Positions 42,875 to 50,905 of a DNA stretch of 64,000 bases are shown here, piece by piece. Position 1 is the first letter of the stretch; every line of letters starts with the position of its first letter. The stretch is taken from assembly GCA_003635195.1 (NCBI GenBank), contig PYIY01000072.1, positions 48,223 through 112,222 on the forward strand. Direction: 5' to 3'. This stretch comes from Candidatus Poribacteria bacterium. GTDB lineage: Bacteria > Poribacteria > WGA-4E > WGA-3G. A model generated the notes under the pieces. The model did not search any database and was not told the origin of the DNA. It worked only from the letters and a program-made list of their open reading frames with translations. Both the position numbers and the translations under genes were made by a program.

Positions 42875-42891
42875 GTAGGTGTCACACCTAC
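42875..42891. promoter_or_regulatory. Palindrome in the leader of the metal operon
   Basis: GTAGGTG-TCA-CACCTAC, perfect 7-bp arms, in the untranslated leader before the regulator gene. Function unknown. Confidence 0.5.
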
Positions 42892-42894
42892 CCA

Positions 42895-42921
42895 GTTTTA
42901 GGCACTATGTGCCTTAATTAT
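42895..42921. promoter_or_regulatory. Second, imperfect TTAGGCA-type operator
   Basis: TTTTAGGCAC-TAT-GTGCCTTAAT resembles the main operator (TTAGGCA half-sites) and lies about 20 bp downstream of it. Confidence 0.45.
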
Positions 42922-42938
42922 TAGAAATGCCAAGAAAC

Positions 42939-42960
42939 TAATTTAGGCATGCCTAAATTA
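42939..42960. promoter_or_regulatory. DtxR/MntR-type operator of the metal operon
   Basis: A 22-bp perfect palindrome centred on TTTAGGCATGCCTAAA. It overlaps the -10 box of the promoter reading into the regulator gene, so binding would block transcription. The TTAGGCATGCCTAA type is characteristic of DtxR-family sites. Confidence 0.8.
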
Positions 42961-42985
42961 TATATGATACAAAGAAAATTGTCAA
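42957..42985 (-). promoter_or_regulatory. Consensus sigma-70 promoter of the metal operon
   Basis: Minus strand TTGACA (42985-42980), 17-bp spacer, TATAAT (42962-42957), a perfect match; about 140-base leader to the ATG at 42813. Confidence 0.8.
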
Positions 42986-43113
42986 ATTTTTTTTAAAGTT
43001 CCTTGCGGTTCGGTTAGGTTAAATGTATCAACAGCGTTCTTCCCCGTCTATCCAGCGCGCCCGTTGGGTGCACTTACATAATTTTATATTTCCTTACAAA
43101 TCTGAACTCGTTG

Positions 43114-44166
43114 TTAGAACTCGTTGAAGACCTTTACAGGTTTCCCTGTTTCAATGGATTCCCAAGCCGCTACACCGACAGCAATAGATTTCGCACCATC
43201 AACCACGTTTGGGGACGGCTCTAAATCCTCCTCAAGACACTGCTGAAAATGCCGCATGTATCGGATAACTGTTTGTCCATGTCCGTAAACGCTTGTATCT
43301 ATTTCAGGAGGACAGATCACTTCAAAGGGTTCTCTGATGGCCATTTTATCGAGCATTAACTTGACGTGTCCCTCTTTGTTGTCTGTAAAGTCCCCAATGA
43401 CCGTCCCTTTACTTCCGAAAACGGAAATCTGCTGCATCGGCATCGGAGGATGGACGATATCGTAAAGCCCCATCGCTCTCGCAATCTGTCCGCTCTTAAA
43501 CTTCAGGTTGAGAAAAAAATTGTTCTTTATGGGGTATTCCGGTGTGAGTAAGCCTTTCATCCCGTAGGCGTGCACCTCATCTACATCACCGAGGAGACAG
43601 CGCAATAGGTCAACAGGATGCACAATACCGCCGAACATCAAATCTTGCGGTTCATGGAGTCGCCACGGTGTGAAATCGTAGACCTCGCGCATGTCGTGGA
43701 CATAATAGGCATCTGCTAACATAATCTCGCCTAAATCGCCATCGTCAAGGAATTGTTTTATTGTCAAAAACTGGAGGTCAAACCGCATCGATTGCCCCAC
43801 AAGGAATTTGACCTTGTGTTCGCGCACCAGATCCACCAATTGCTGTGCATCGGCCAATTTGGTCACCATCGGTTTTGTGCAGATGACATGTTTCCCAGCT
43901 TTAATCGCAGCGACACAGTGTTCGGCATGCAAGTGGTCTGGGGAATAGATCGCGACAACAGAAATATCATCACGCTGCACCAATTCTCGGTAATCCGTTG
44001 TCCAGAAATCCACGCCAATTTGGTTTGCATAGTTTTCGAGCACATCTGCCCGCTTCGCACAGATACCGCGGAGTTCATATTTCAAGTCCGGCACATCTTT
44101 TAGCAGGGTCGCAGTTGACCCCATATTCGTGGGATTCATCCCAATAACACCCAATCCTATAGCCAT
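43114..44166 (-). CDS. Gfo/Idh/MocA-family oxidoreductase with unusual nucleotide loop
   Basis: Third family member in the window. The C-terminal domain and catalytic segment are normal (VVAIYSPDHLHAEHCVAAIK, then VICTKPMVTK near residue 95). The Rossmann loop reads GLGVIGMNPTNMGSTATLL, lacking the usual G-x-G-x-x-G spacing, so cofactor binding may differ. PQDLMFGGIVHPVDLLRCLL near 178-197 carries the family histidine. Start ATG 44166 follows GGAGACACGAA; a longer frame to 44196 was rejected. It is divergently placed to the TRAP permease gene at 44321. Substrate unknown. Confidence 0.85.
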   Translation of the reverse strand: MAIGLGVIGMNPTNMGSTATLLKDVPDLKYELRGICAKRADVLENYANQIGVDFWTTDYRELVQRDDISVVAIYSPDHLHAEHCVAAIKAGKHVICTKPMVTKLADAQQLVDLVREHKVKFLVGQSMRFDLQFLTIKQFLDDGDLGEIMLADAYYVHDMREVYDFTPWRLHEPQDLMFGGIVHPVDLLRCLLGDVDEVHAYGMKGLLTPEYPIKNNFFLNLKFKSGQIARAMGLYDIVHPPMPMQQISVFGSKGTVIGDFTDNKEGHVKLMLDKMAIREPFEVICPPEIDTSVYGHGQTVIRYMRHFQQCLEEDLEPSPNVVDGAKSIAVGVAAWESIETGKPVKVFNEF

Positions 44167-44260
44167 TTCGTGTCTCCTCTCTGAATCAGTTAACATGATG
44201 ACATTCTATCACAACCCCTTTTTCTTGGCAAGCAGGCGATTTATTTTCTTTGAAAACCGC

Positions 44261-44289
44261 TTGCTTTCTGTGCCAATTTGATGTAACAT
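44261..44289 (+). promoter_or_regulatory. Possible promoter for the TRAP permease gene
   Basis: TTGCTT (44261-44266), 17-bp spacer, TAACAT (44284-44289); ATG at 44321. Confidence 0.4.
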
Positions 44290-44320
44290 TGTTAACAGAA
44301 ATACCTATGGTGAAGGAACA

Positions 44321-46219
44321 ATGACACAAACTGAAACCGAAGATGTCGCAAGTTTTGAAACCCTACAGCGGCCCGAATTAGAAAAAGTATATAAATGGAT
44401 TTTTGAACTGGGCGCAGTCGTTCTTGTCCTCTATTATATCTATAGTGCCGGTTTCGGCAGTGCCAGCGAGCAGTACCATATCGGTCTTTATCTCCTTTTG
44501 ACCTTCGCACTCATCGGTATCCTCTACCGATTTCGGAAAAACTCCATAGTATCTCGACCATCTCTACTGGATTTCTTACTCATCGCTGGCAGCATTTTTA
44601 CAATCGGCTACTGGATTGTGGAGTATCCGAACCTCGCGAACCGTGCCGGTAATTATAACCAACTCGATATTTTTGTCGGGGCAGTTGCGATCGTCATCAG
44701 TTTTGAAGTGAGTCGTCGGACAGTCGGTTGGGCTTTACCTATTATCGCTATCATTGGTATCTTATATGCACTCTTTGGTAGAGCTATGCCGGACGCTATT
44801 GCACACAAGGGTTTTCCACTCCGTCGGATTATCGAATACAGCTTTTTCAGTCAAGCGGGTGTCTTCGGTATCATGGCAAACGTGATGGCGACGTACGTGA
44901 TTCTCTTTATTTTCTTCGGGGCGTTTCTGGAGAAATCCGGGGTCGGACAATTCTTTATCAATCTACCGATGGCTATAGCAGGTCGCTCAACAGGCGGTGC
45001 CGCGAAAGTCTCAGTAATGACATCCGGCTTTTTTGGTTCTGTTGCAGGAAGTGCAATCGCAAATACTGTCGCCACTGGGACATTTACCATACCGTTGATG
45101 AAACGCACAGGCTTTCGACCACACGTTGCCGGGGCAGTTGAGGCTTCTGCTTCCGTAGGTGGGCAATTCTTGCCACCTGTAATGGGTGCGGGTGCCTTCC
45201 TAATGGCAGAACGGACAGGCTTGCCCTACAGCCAAATCGCACTTTTATCTATTGTGCCAGCGGTTCTCTATTTTTTATCCGTCTGGGTGATGGTACATTT
45301 TGAAGCAAAGAAGCAGGGACTTGAACGGATACCAGCGGCAGACATCCCGAAATTCATTCCGCTGCTCAAAAGCGGTTGGTACTACTTGCTGCCGTTGTTG
45401 ACGCTCATTGGCATCTTGATCGCTGGTTACACTGCCTATAAGGCAGCGTTTTTCTCTATTCTCGTCACGATTGCGGTGAGTTATTTTCGGCCAGAGACAC
45501 GATTAACACCGAAACGCGTCTGGGAAGCGATGGTCAGCGGTGCTAAAAACTCACTTGCTATTGGGGGTGCTGTCGGCACTATTGGAATCATTGTTGCTGT
45601 TATTGACTTGACGGGTTTAGGCAGGATCTTCCCAGATTTGGTGCTGTCGGTTGCTGGTGATAATAAGGCTATCGCGATACTACTTCTTGCTGCTGCCTCT
45701 TTAGTCTTAGGGATGGGGATTCCAGTCACCGCTGCCTATCTGATTACTTCCGAACTCGCCGTGCCGATTCTAACAACGCCTGAGATGGGGATCCCGATTA
45801 TCGCCGCGCATCTGATCATCTTCTGGCTCAGCCAAGACTCCAATATCACACCGCCAGTAGCGTTAGGGGCTTATGCGGGAGCTGCAATCGCACGTGCGGA
45901 TCCGTGGAAGACGGGGTGGGCATGTTTCAAGTTCGCGAAACTCCTCTACATCATGCCGCTACTGTTCGCGTACACACACGTCCTATTTACAGAAGGCACC
46001 CCTGAACAATACGTGCTTTCTGTTGTATCGGCTGTCGTCGGTACTATCATTTTTTCAATTGTGACGATGGGATACTTTGTACGTAAGACACACTGGTATG
46101 AGTGGATACTGCTCGCGCTTGCTGCATTCCTTGCGTACATCTACAACATCTGGACGTTCATCGTGGCAATAGTTTTGGTCATCAGCGTTTACATCATCCA
46201 GAAACGGTCAGAAACGTAG
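44321..46219 (+). CDS. TRAP transporter fused permease (DctQM/TAXI-type)
   Basis: Inner-membrane permease of a sodium-driven tripartite transporter, with the small (4-helix) and large (12-helix) subunits in one chain, as in TAXI-class systems. Seen are a soluble N-terminal segment, then about 17 hydrophobic helices. FMIGMGLP-type family segments appear as VMTSGFFGSVAGSAIANTVA (near residue 230-249), VEASASVGGQFLPPVMGAGA (about 272-291) and FWLSQDSNITPPVALGAYAG (about 503-522). ATG 44321 follows GTGAAGGAACA. The periplasmic TAXI receptor gene expected beside it is not found in this window. Substrate unknown, often organic acids. Confidence 0.9.
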   Translation: MTQTETEDVASFETLQRPELEKVYKWIFELGAVVLVLYYIYSAGFGSASEQYHIGLYLLLTFALIGILYRFRKNSIVSRPSLLDFLLIAGSIFTIGYWIVEYPNLANRAGNYNQLDIFVGAVAIVISFEVSRRTVGWALPIIAIIGILYALFGRAMPDAIAHKGFPLRRIIEYSFFSQAGVFGIMANVMATYVILFIFFGAFLEKSGVGQFFINLPMAIAGRSTGGAAKVSVMTSGFFGSVAGSAIANTVATGTFTIPLMKRTGFRPHVAGAVEASASVGGQFLPPVMGAGAFLMAERTGLPYSQIALLSIVPAVLYFLSVWVMVHFEAKKQGLERIPAADIPKFIPLLKSGWYYLLPLLTLIGILIAGYTAYKAAFFSILVTIAVSYFRPETRLTPKRVWEAMVSGAKNSLAIGGAVGTIGIIVAVIDLTGLGRIFPDLVLSVAGDNKAIAILLLAAASLVLGMGIPVTAAYLITSELAVPILTTPEMGIPIIAAHLIIFWLSQDSNITPPVALGAYAGAAIARADPWKTGWACFKFAKLLYIMPLLFAYTHVLFTEGTPEQYVLSVVSAVVGTIIFSIVTMGYFVRKTHWYEWILLALAAFLAYIYNIWTFIVAIVLVISVYIIQKRSET

Positions 46220-46230
46220 CAGAGCATCTT

Positions 46231-47088
46231 TTATGGGGTATTAACAATCTCTTGAAGTCGCTGGAGGAGTGCCTCAGCGGCTTGCTGAGACTGATGTAAA
46301 TTGAACTCTTTCACTGCTGCTTCCGCGCGGAATGTATTCCCGCGGTAGTAACGCAAAAAAATGAGACCGCCCCATAATGCAGCATCCGTATAGTGTTCAT
46401 CTAACACTGCATCAATAATGAGAAAGCCGAGTGCTCCGTTTAGGAAGAGGGCATTTAGCCCATCGCGCCAATTGCCTGTGTAGACATGTCCCGCCCCAGG
46501 GAGAATTGTTGATAAGGTTTTCGCAACTTTTGTGGATTTCTGAGGCATATTGACAGCTGCCTCAAAAAGCGCATCAAGATTTTTATCGGTGGTATAGTTG
46601 CGGAGGACACTGCGCGCCTCTTCCCATCGAAATTGGTAAATATACGCAACTGCTTGCAAGAAAAGCGCGCGCCGGTAAAGTTGGATTGGCGGGTTTCGCA
46701 ATGTTATCTTAATCAATTCCAACTGAGCGAGATCGTAATTCTTTGTGGCAATCAGCGTCACAGCAAGTTCTAATTGGTACGCCGATTTGGTTTCGCTATC
46801 TATAGCGAGATGTGTTGCAATCCGCAGAGCATTAACCGCTTCTGTCCATAAACTTTGTGCCTTATAGGCAACCCCGATGTTGTAGTATACTTCACCGACA
46901 CGCGGATCATCTGGATGGAAAAAGAGGAAACGTTTATATTCCGTTATGGCAGCGTCGTAGTTGCCTTGTGCTGCAAGATGGCTGCCAAGCGATAACGGAG
47001 GGACTTCTGCAACTGCCGCGAAACCCCCGAAAAGCAAAGAGACACCGATTAACAAGAACAGGACAGTGTTGTTTAAAACCTTGGTCAT
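46231..47088 (-). CDS. Exported TPR protein with C-terminal membrane segment
   Basis: The N-terminal signal is VLFLLIGVSLLFGGFAAVAE. Residues 35-190 carry TPR-type helices (HLAAQGNYDAAITEYKRFLF, GEVYYNIGVAYKAQSLWTEA, ALFLQAVAYIYQFRWEEARS). The C-terminal part has a conserved loop and hydrophobic helices: LSTILPGAGHVYTGNWRDGL then NALFLNGALGFLIIDAVLDE. The same arrangement, with LSTVIPGTGRLYTGRFADAL, is found in the protein at 62213, so the two are paralogues. Start ATG 47088 follows TTGGAGGATTGTTCTGA. It is the last of a run of minus-strand genes with small membrane proteins upstream. Function unknown. Confidence 0.75.
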   Translation of the reverse strand: MTKVLNNTVLFLLIGVSLLFGGFAAVAEVPPLSLGSHLAAQGNYDAAITEYKRFLFFHPDDPRVGEVYYNIGVAYKAQSLWTEAVNALRIATHLAIDSETKSAYQLELAVTLIATKNYDLAQLELIKITLRNPPIQLYRRALFLQAVAYIYQFRWEEARSVLRNYTTDKNLDALFEAAVNMPQKSTKVAKTLSTILPGAGHVYTGNWRDGLNALFLNGALGFLIIDAVLDEHYTDAALWGGLIFLRYYRGNTFRAEAAVKEFNLHQSQQAAEALLQRLQEIVNTP

Positions 47089-47116
47089 TCAGAACAATCC
47101 TCCAAAAAGGTGAGGT

Positions 47117-47275
47117 TCACAAGCCGTACCAGCAGAAATGAAGTTTTTCAAAGAGGGATTTCGGTAAATTCCAGAACAAACGGGCATAAATCGGATCGCC
47201 GTTGGCATCAAAAAGAATGCGTTGAAAAGTTCTGATGTCCGACGCGGTGCCTGCGAACAAAAGTGCTCCCCTCAA
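47117..47275 (-). CDS. Candidate small overlapping gene (52 aa)
   Basis: A TTG at 47275-47273 overlaps the TGA stop of the upstream 85-aa gene (TTTTGAGG arrangement), and GGCGG stands upstream. The frame reads like protein: residues include TASDIRTFQRILFDANGDP and IYARLFWNLPKSLFEKLHF. It ends 29 bp before the TPR gene. No family recognised. It could be a coupled small gene or the remnant of a larger one. Confidence is low because of its length and rare start. Confidence 0.4.
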   Translation of the reverse strand: MRGALLFAGTASDIRTFQRILFDANGDPIYARLFWNLPKSLFEKLHFCWYGL

Positions 47276-47529
47276 AAATCGAATCCGCCACCGTCAAATC
47301 CGCCACTGTCGCCACCGTCAAATCCATCAGCCCCACTATCGTCAGATGAATCGGCATCGTTGTCTATATCGCTAAGCATCAAGCCGGTGAAAAGCAGCTC
47401 TTCAGTACCCGCGTCAGTAGGATCAACAGTATCCGTATCATTATCCTTTTTGGAACGTCGGTATAGGTACCAGATAAGTCCTCCAGCCACGAAATATATG
47501 CCTAAAAACAGCCACAGTCCCAAACTCAT
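47272..47529 (-). CDS. Small single-helix membrane protein with Asp/Gly-rich tail
   Basis: 85 residues: an N-terminal membrane helix (LWLFLGIYFVAGGLIWYLY, residues 5-23), then an acidic stretch and a C-terminal glycine/aspartate tail (GFDGGDSGGFDGGGFDF) of the kind that ends many TPM-domain and small envelope proteins. No family name. The minus-strand start is preceded by GGAGAAAATAG. It lies upstream of the candidate small gene and the TPR gene and is probably in the same transcript. Confidence 0.6.
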   Translation of the reverse strand: MSLGLWLFLGIYFVAGGLIWYLYRRSKKDNDTDTVDPTDAGTEELLFTGLMLSDIDNDADSSDDSGADGFDGGDSGGFDGGGFDF

Positions 47530-47598
47530 CTATTTTCTCCTTTTCCCTTTCTGATTTTCAATCCCAAACGGGTGCGATTAGAAGTTAAATGATGCCGC

Positions 47599-47669
47599 CC
47601 CACCCGTAAGGTATGAGGTGGGCAGGACGACCCTCTCATTTTACCACTCCACCCGTAAGGTTGGAGGTG
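47599..47669. repeat. Two small hairpins with a shared CACCCGTAAGGT core
   Basis: CCCACC-CGTAAGGTATGA-GGTGGG (47599-47622) and a second CCACCCGTAAGGTTGGAGGTG arrangement (47647-47669) with a CTCCA/TGGAG stem. They lie between two minus-strand genes. Confidence 0.6.
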
Positions 47670-47676
47670 CTAATGA

Positions 47677-47979
47677 CTAAGACAAATTTCTCCGGATCAT
47701 AAGGATGCCCATGAGAACTACCACCAACGCGAGAACTATCACCAGAGTGAATATAAAGTCTATACGGGCATCGTACTGATCCTCAAGTCGTTTGAGGTCC
47801 GCTTTGGTGTTGCTAATCTTGACATCTTGCTCTTGGTCCCGCCTGGCTTGCGCGATTTGCTTCTCCATCTCTTTGGTGTGCGGATGCTGGTGACTCTCCC
47901 CACTCGTATGAGCGTAAAGGTTCAGCGGTAGCGATGCCATGAAAAGGATTAACAGAAAAACCGTAAAGAATCGGGTCAT
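47677..47979 (-). CDS. Exported coiled-coil protein with C-terminal membrane anchor
   Basis: 100 residues from ATG 47979, chosen because AAGGA sits 7 bases upstream; earlier in-frame ATGs (48033, 48009, 47994) would lengthen the signal region. The signal peptide is FFTVFLLILFMASLPLNLYA. The mature part starts with a histidine-rich stretch (HTSGESHQHPHTKEM), which might bind metal. A charged coiled coil follows (KQIAQARRDQEQDVKISNTK) and then a C-terminal helix (FIFTLVIVLALVVVLMGILM). No family recognised. The layout suits a periplasm-facing protein held in the inner membrane. Confidence 0.6.
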   Translation of the reverse strand: MTRFFTVFLLILFMASLPLNLYAHTSGESHQHPHTKEMEKQIAQARRDQEQDVKISNTKADLKRLEDQYDARIDFIFTLVIVLALVVVLMGILMIRRNLS

Positions 47980-48325
47980 TGAGAATTCCTTCATATTTTT
48001 TTTCTTCATCTTGACGCTCAAAATCTGCTGCACGGCTTTTGCCTTAGAGACCCGCCGAGGCTACTGCGAGGGTGTTCTCCAGAGGTAAAGCGTGCCATCG
48101 GAACTTTCACTTTTTCGGATGTAAACATCATCGGGAATCAAACGTTCACCTTATTGAGATTTAGTTTTGTCCACAGTATACACTCTCACGATTGATTTGT
48201 CAAACGCATATTCACGAACTATGAACCTTTTTATGATTCACATGTCTAATTGTATAACAAACCTAAATAGCACATATCGCTTTTGGATGCATGTGCCGCC
48301 TACAGAAAGAAAGTGAATTTCGACC
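47980..48325. other. Intergenic stretch, no supported gene
   Basis: Contains a 29-codon open minus-strand segment (48061-48150) reading RLIPDDVYIRKSESSDGTLY, which looks protein-like but has no start; perhaps a gene remnant. Otherwise AT-rich leader of the gene at 48326. Confidence 0.5.
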
Positions 48326-48928
48326 ATGAAAACAGACACAACTAAACAATCAGGAACCGTTGTTAACACACGCATGAAATCACTCTTCGTCGCACAAGAC
48401 AAGAAACCCGTAACTTTAAGAGAAATCAATCTTGCCCGCCTCACACCGTTCCAACGAGGATTACTTGTTACAGACGGAACGGTCACGCGATTCATTGAAG
48501 CGTATACGTTTGATCCAGTAGAGGTCGTACTGGTTCAGCAAAAGAGAAAGACTTTACCCAGTGATCATCAGTGGCTTCAATTGCCTGCTGGAGAGGAGGT
48601 TATTTCACGGCAGGTGACACTCCAAACCCACCCAAAGCAGGAAGCATCTCCAATAATTCATACCTACGCAGACTCGCTAATTGTGGTACAACGGCTCCCA
48701 AAATCTATTGTAAACGGCTTAGAATCTGACAAAAAAGGATTAGGTGGACTCCTGCGGTGTAGTGGCTTAGAGACTCGACGCGAACTGCTTTGGTGTGGTA
48801 TTGAAACCTTAACCGATTTACCAATTGCTATTGCGCACCTTGAAGGTAAGACGTTTATCAGTCGTGCCTATTTAGTATATGCGGCTCATGAACCGCTTAT
48901 GTTGATTAATGAGAAATTCCCATTCTAA
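48326..48928 (+). CDS. Chorismate-lyase-like protein (DUF98/UbiC superfamily)
   Basis: The DUF98 family shares the chorismate pyruvate-lyase fold; some members make 4-hydroxybenzoate, others remain untested. Diagnostic segments are LTPFQRGLLVTDGTVTRFIE (residues 39-58), where the binding arginines lie, VISRQVTLQT near 90, and the ending AAHEPLMLINEKFPF near 186-200 with the acidic residue. Length 200 is normal. ATG 48326 has GAAAGAAAGTGAATTTCGACC upstream only weakly fitting a ribosome site. No ubiquinone or phenolic-lipid gene is nearby, so the product's use is unknown. Confidence 0.75.
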   Translation: MKTDTTKQSGTVVNTRMKSLFVAQDKKPVTLREINLARLTPFQRGLLVTDGTVTRFIEAYTFDPVEVVLVQQKRKTLPSDHQWLQLPAGEEVISRQVTLQTHPKQEASPIIHTYADSLIVVQRLPKSIVNGLESDKKGLGGLLRCSGLETRRELLWCGIETLTDLPIAIAHLEGKTFISRAYLVYAAHEPLMLINEKFPF

Positions 48929-49077
48929 CGAATAATTGAGAAATGAAGAGGGAGATGCACAAGGGTGCCAACCCGCGAATTCCCCCATTGTATCAAATCG
49001 ACGGGACGCGACTGATGCGATTTAGAGCGTCCCTTCAATTAAGCGAAACTCTATAACAAAAATTTCAGAGGATTTTC

Positions 49078-50262
49078 ATGTTACGTAAACTTTTGATCAC
49101 ATTCATTGTGATGGCAATAGCTGGCATCGTAGCACTTACAATCAATATTCTTGATGCCCAGACCGTTGAAGAAGAAAAAACAAAAGGTGTCGCTGAGATC
49201 TCTACAAAGCCTTCAATTGTTGCTCTGGCGACGGCTATGAAAAACTTCCGAGCATCGCTGAGCAACGAACTTCTTGCCGATGCCTCTTTCCCGCTCGGAC
49301 ATAAAGAATCTTATTCTTGGACGAATGTACCGCCAGGTCGGGATGAAGATCGCGGCGGTATCCGTTTTGGTGAGTTGTCCATAAATCAATTGACACGCTT
49401 CTATGAAGTTTTGAGCGTATTCTTGAGTGACAACGGTTATACCAAAGTTTCTCTCATTACAAAAGACCCTGAAAAACATCTCAACGACATCGAAGAAACA
49501 CCCAAGCAAAAACACCCCAGCTTCTGGGCATCAAACCCTTACCATATCGCTCTATTTGGAAACCCAGAGACAGATGGATCGTGGGGATTCCAATTAGACG
49601 GTCATCACTTGGCTCTCAATTTCTTGGTACACGGTGATGCTGTTTCCATCGTCCCCGCCCTTATCGGCACTGCCCCCGCAATCATTGACGGCACTGTCGT
49701 GCTTGAAGATGAAAGAGGTAAAGCCTTTGCTTTACTCAATAGTCTTGATGAGAACCAGAAAAGGAAAGCAATTCAGAAAGATCGTCGCGGACTCCGAGTC
49801 GGGGCAGGCAGGTCAACCGATCCGTTCCTGAATCACGATTATTCCGAATTTGTAGGTATTGGCTTGAAGGCATCAGAGATGAACGATACCCAAACAGAGA
49901 ACCTTCGCAAGCTCATCAAGACCTACGTCTACAATCTTGAAACCGAGTTTGCTGACATCTGGATGACTGATATCGATGCCGGACTTGACGATACCTATTT
50001 CGTCTGGATCGGTGGTACGACACCTAACGATCCGATTTACTATCGTGTTTTCAATCCCGCCGTCTGGATTGAATTTAACAATGAGAGCGGTTTAGACCAC
50101 ATCCATACTATCATCCGCTCGCCGAACGGAAATGACTACGGTATTTTCGCTTTGAACCGTGACTCCAAGACGCTGTTGGAACACTACTCCGCTGCCGATC
50201 ATCACAAAGTGATTCATGGACTGTTTGATCATCATAGCAGGAAAAATAAGGAGATGTACTAA
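49078..50262 (+). CDS. Exported DUF3500-family protein
   Basis: An N-terminal hydrophobic segment (LLITFIVMAIAGIVALTINI) predicts export or anchoring. The mature part matches DUF3500, a family of unknown activity found in soil and marine bacteria and in fungi: WTNVPPGRDEDRGGIRFGEL (near residues 81-100), NPYHIALFGNPETDGSWGFQ and DGHHLALNFLVHGD (near 155-188), FVWIGGTTPNDPIYYRVFNP and IEFNN...DHIHTI (near 302-345). The many conserved histidines suggest a metal site. The stop overlaps the next gene's ATG by one base (TAATG), so the two are translationally coupled. Confidence 0.8.
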   Translation: MLRKLLITFIVMAIAGIVALTINILDAQTVEEEKTKGVAEISTKPSIVALATAMKNFRASLSNELLADASFPLGHKESYSWTNVPPGRDEDRGGIRFGELSINQLTRFYEVLSVFLSDNGYTKVSLITKDPEKHLNDIEETPKQKHPSFWASNPYHIALFGNPETDGSWGFQLDGHHLALNFLVHGDAVSIVPALIGTAPAIIDGTVVLEDERGKAFALLNSLDENQKRKAIQKDRRGLRVGAGRSTDPFLNHDYSEFVGIGLKASEMNDTQTENLRKLIKTYVYNLETEFADIWMTDIDAGLDDTYFVWIGGTTPNDPIYYRVFNPAVWIEFNNESGLDHIHTIIRSPNGNDYGIFALNRDSKTLLEHYSAADHHKVIHGLFDHHSRKNKEMY

Positions 50263-50828
50263 TGTTAGATCAGGTTTTAGGTGAAGTTGAGGAACAGTGT
50301 CGGGAAGAACGCGTCCCGATGCTGGGACCCGACAAAGCAAAACTACTCGCCAGTTGTGTTGAAAAGGCAAAACCATCCCTAATTGTAGAGTGCGGGACTG
50401 CTATCGGTTATTCTGGGTTGTGGATATTACGTGTGTTAAAAACCATAGGAACAGGACGTTTGATAACCGTGGAAATAGAGGAAACCAACGCGCAGCGAGC
50501 ACGCGCGAATTTTGAAAGCGCAGGCGTGGCAGACCTTGTGGATTCACGTATCGGTGATGCCGCAGAAGTCCTCAAAACCATCCAAGAGCCTGTCGATTTT
50601 CTGTTCCTTGATAACAACAAAGACGGTTATTATGCCTGTTTCCGAGCAATTGAATCGCAGCTAACCAATCCAGCAACAATCGTCGCTGACAACGTCGGTA
50701 GAGCAGAGCAGATGGCGGATTATCTGGAACATGTCCGCTCACACTACGACTCCGAAACACACTGGTTTGAGAGTCGGCGGCGACCCGGAAGACGCGATGG
50801 TATGGAGGTTAGTATCTATCGTCGTTGA
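50262..50828 (+). CDS. Class I SAM-dependent O-methyltransferase
   Basis: A small (188-residue) methyltransferase of the O-methyltransferase family 3 / caffeoyl-CoA type. Motif I is LIVECGTAIGYSGLWIL (residues 39-55). The acidic residue binding the SAM ribose is in LITVEIEE (about 67-74), the D-A pair in SRIGDAAEVL (about 95-104), and the metal-ligand-type segment is VDFLFLDNNKDGYYAC followed by TIVADNVGRAEQ. No signal. Coupled to the DUF3500 gene by a TAATG overlap, so the two products may act in one pathway even though one is exported. Confidence 0.85.
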   Translation: MLDQVLGEVEEQCREERVPMLGPDKAKLLASCVEKAKPSLIVECGTAIGYSGLWILRVLKTIGTGRLITVEIEETNAQRARANFESAGVADLVDSRIGDAAEVLKTIQEPVDFLFLDNNKDGYYACFRAIESQLTNPATIVADNVGRAEQMADYLEHVRSHYDSETHWFESRRRPGRRDGMEVSIYRR

Positions 50829-50905
50829 TGTCCAAGGCATGAATTGAGGGCGGAGTTTATAGCCTGTCTGTCTCACAGAAGCTGCTAAAAGGGAGGCACT
50901 TATCT

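Larger units (their letters stand above)
42814..43113. other. Control region of the metal operon
   Basis: No gene. Holds the promoter, the operator and two further palindromes; the outer part (43001-43018) contains CCTTGCGGTTCGG, the reverse of a CCGAACCGCAAGG string also seen at 16889. Confidence 0.75.

Noticed and set aside
47222..47554. 110-codon plus-strand frame rich in Ser and Pro
   Set aside because: Mirror of the Asp/Gly-rich gene on the opposite strand; low-complexity shadow.
48061..48150. Open minus-strand segment reading like protein (LIPDDVYIRKSESSDGTLYL)
   Set aside because: Bounded by stop codons, only 29 codons and no start; perhaps a remnant, but not enough to annotate as a gene.
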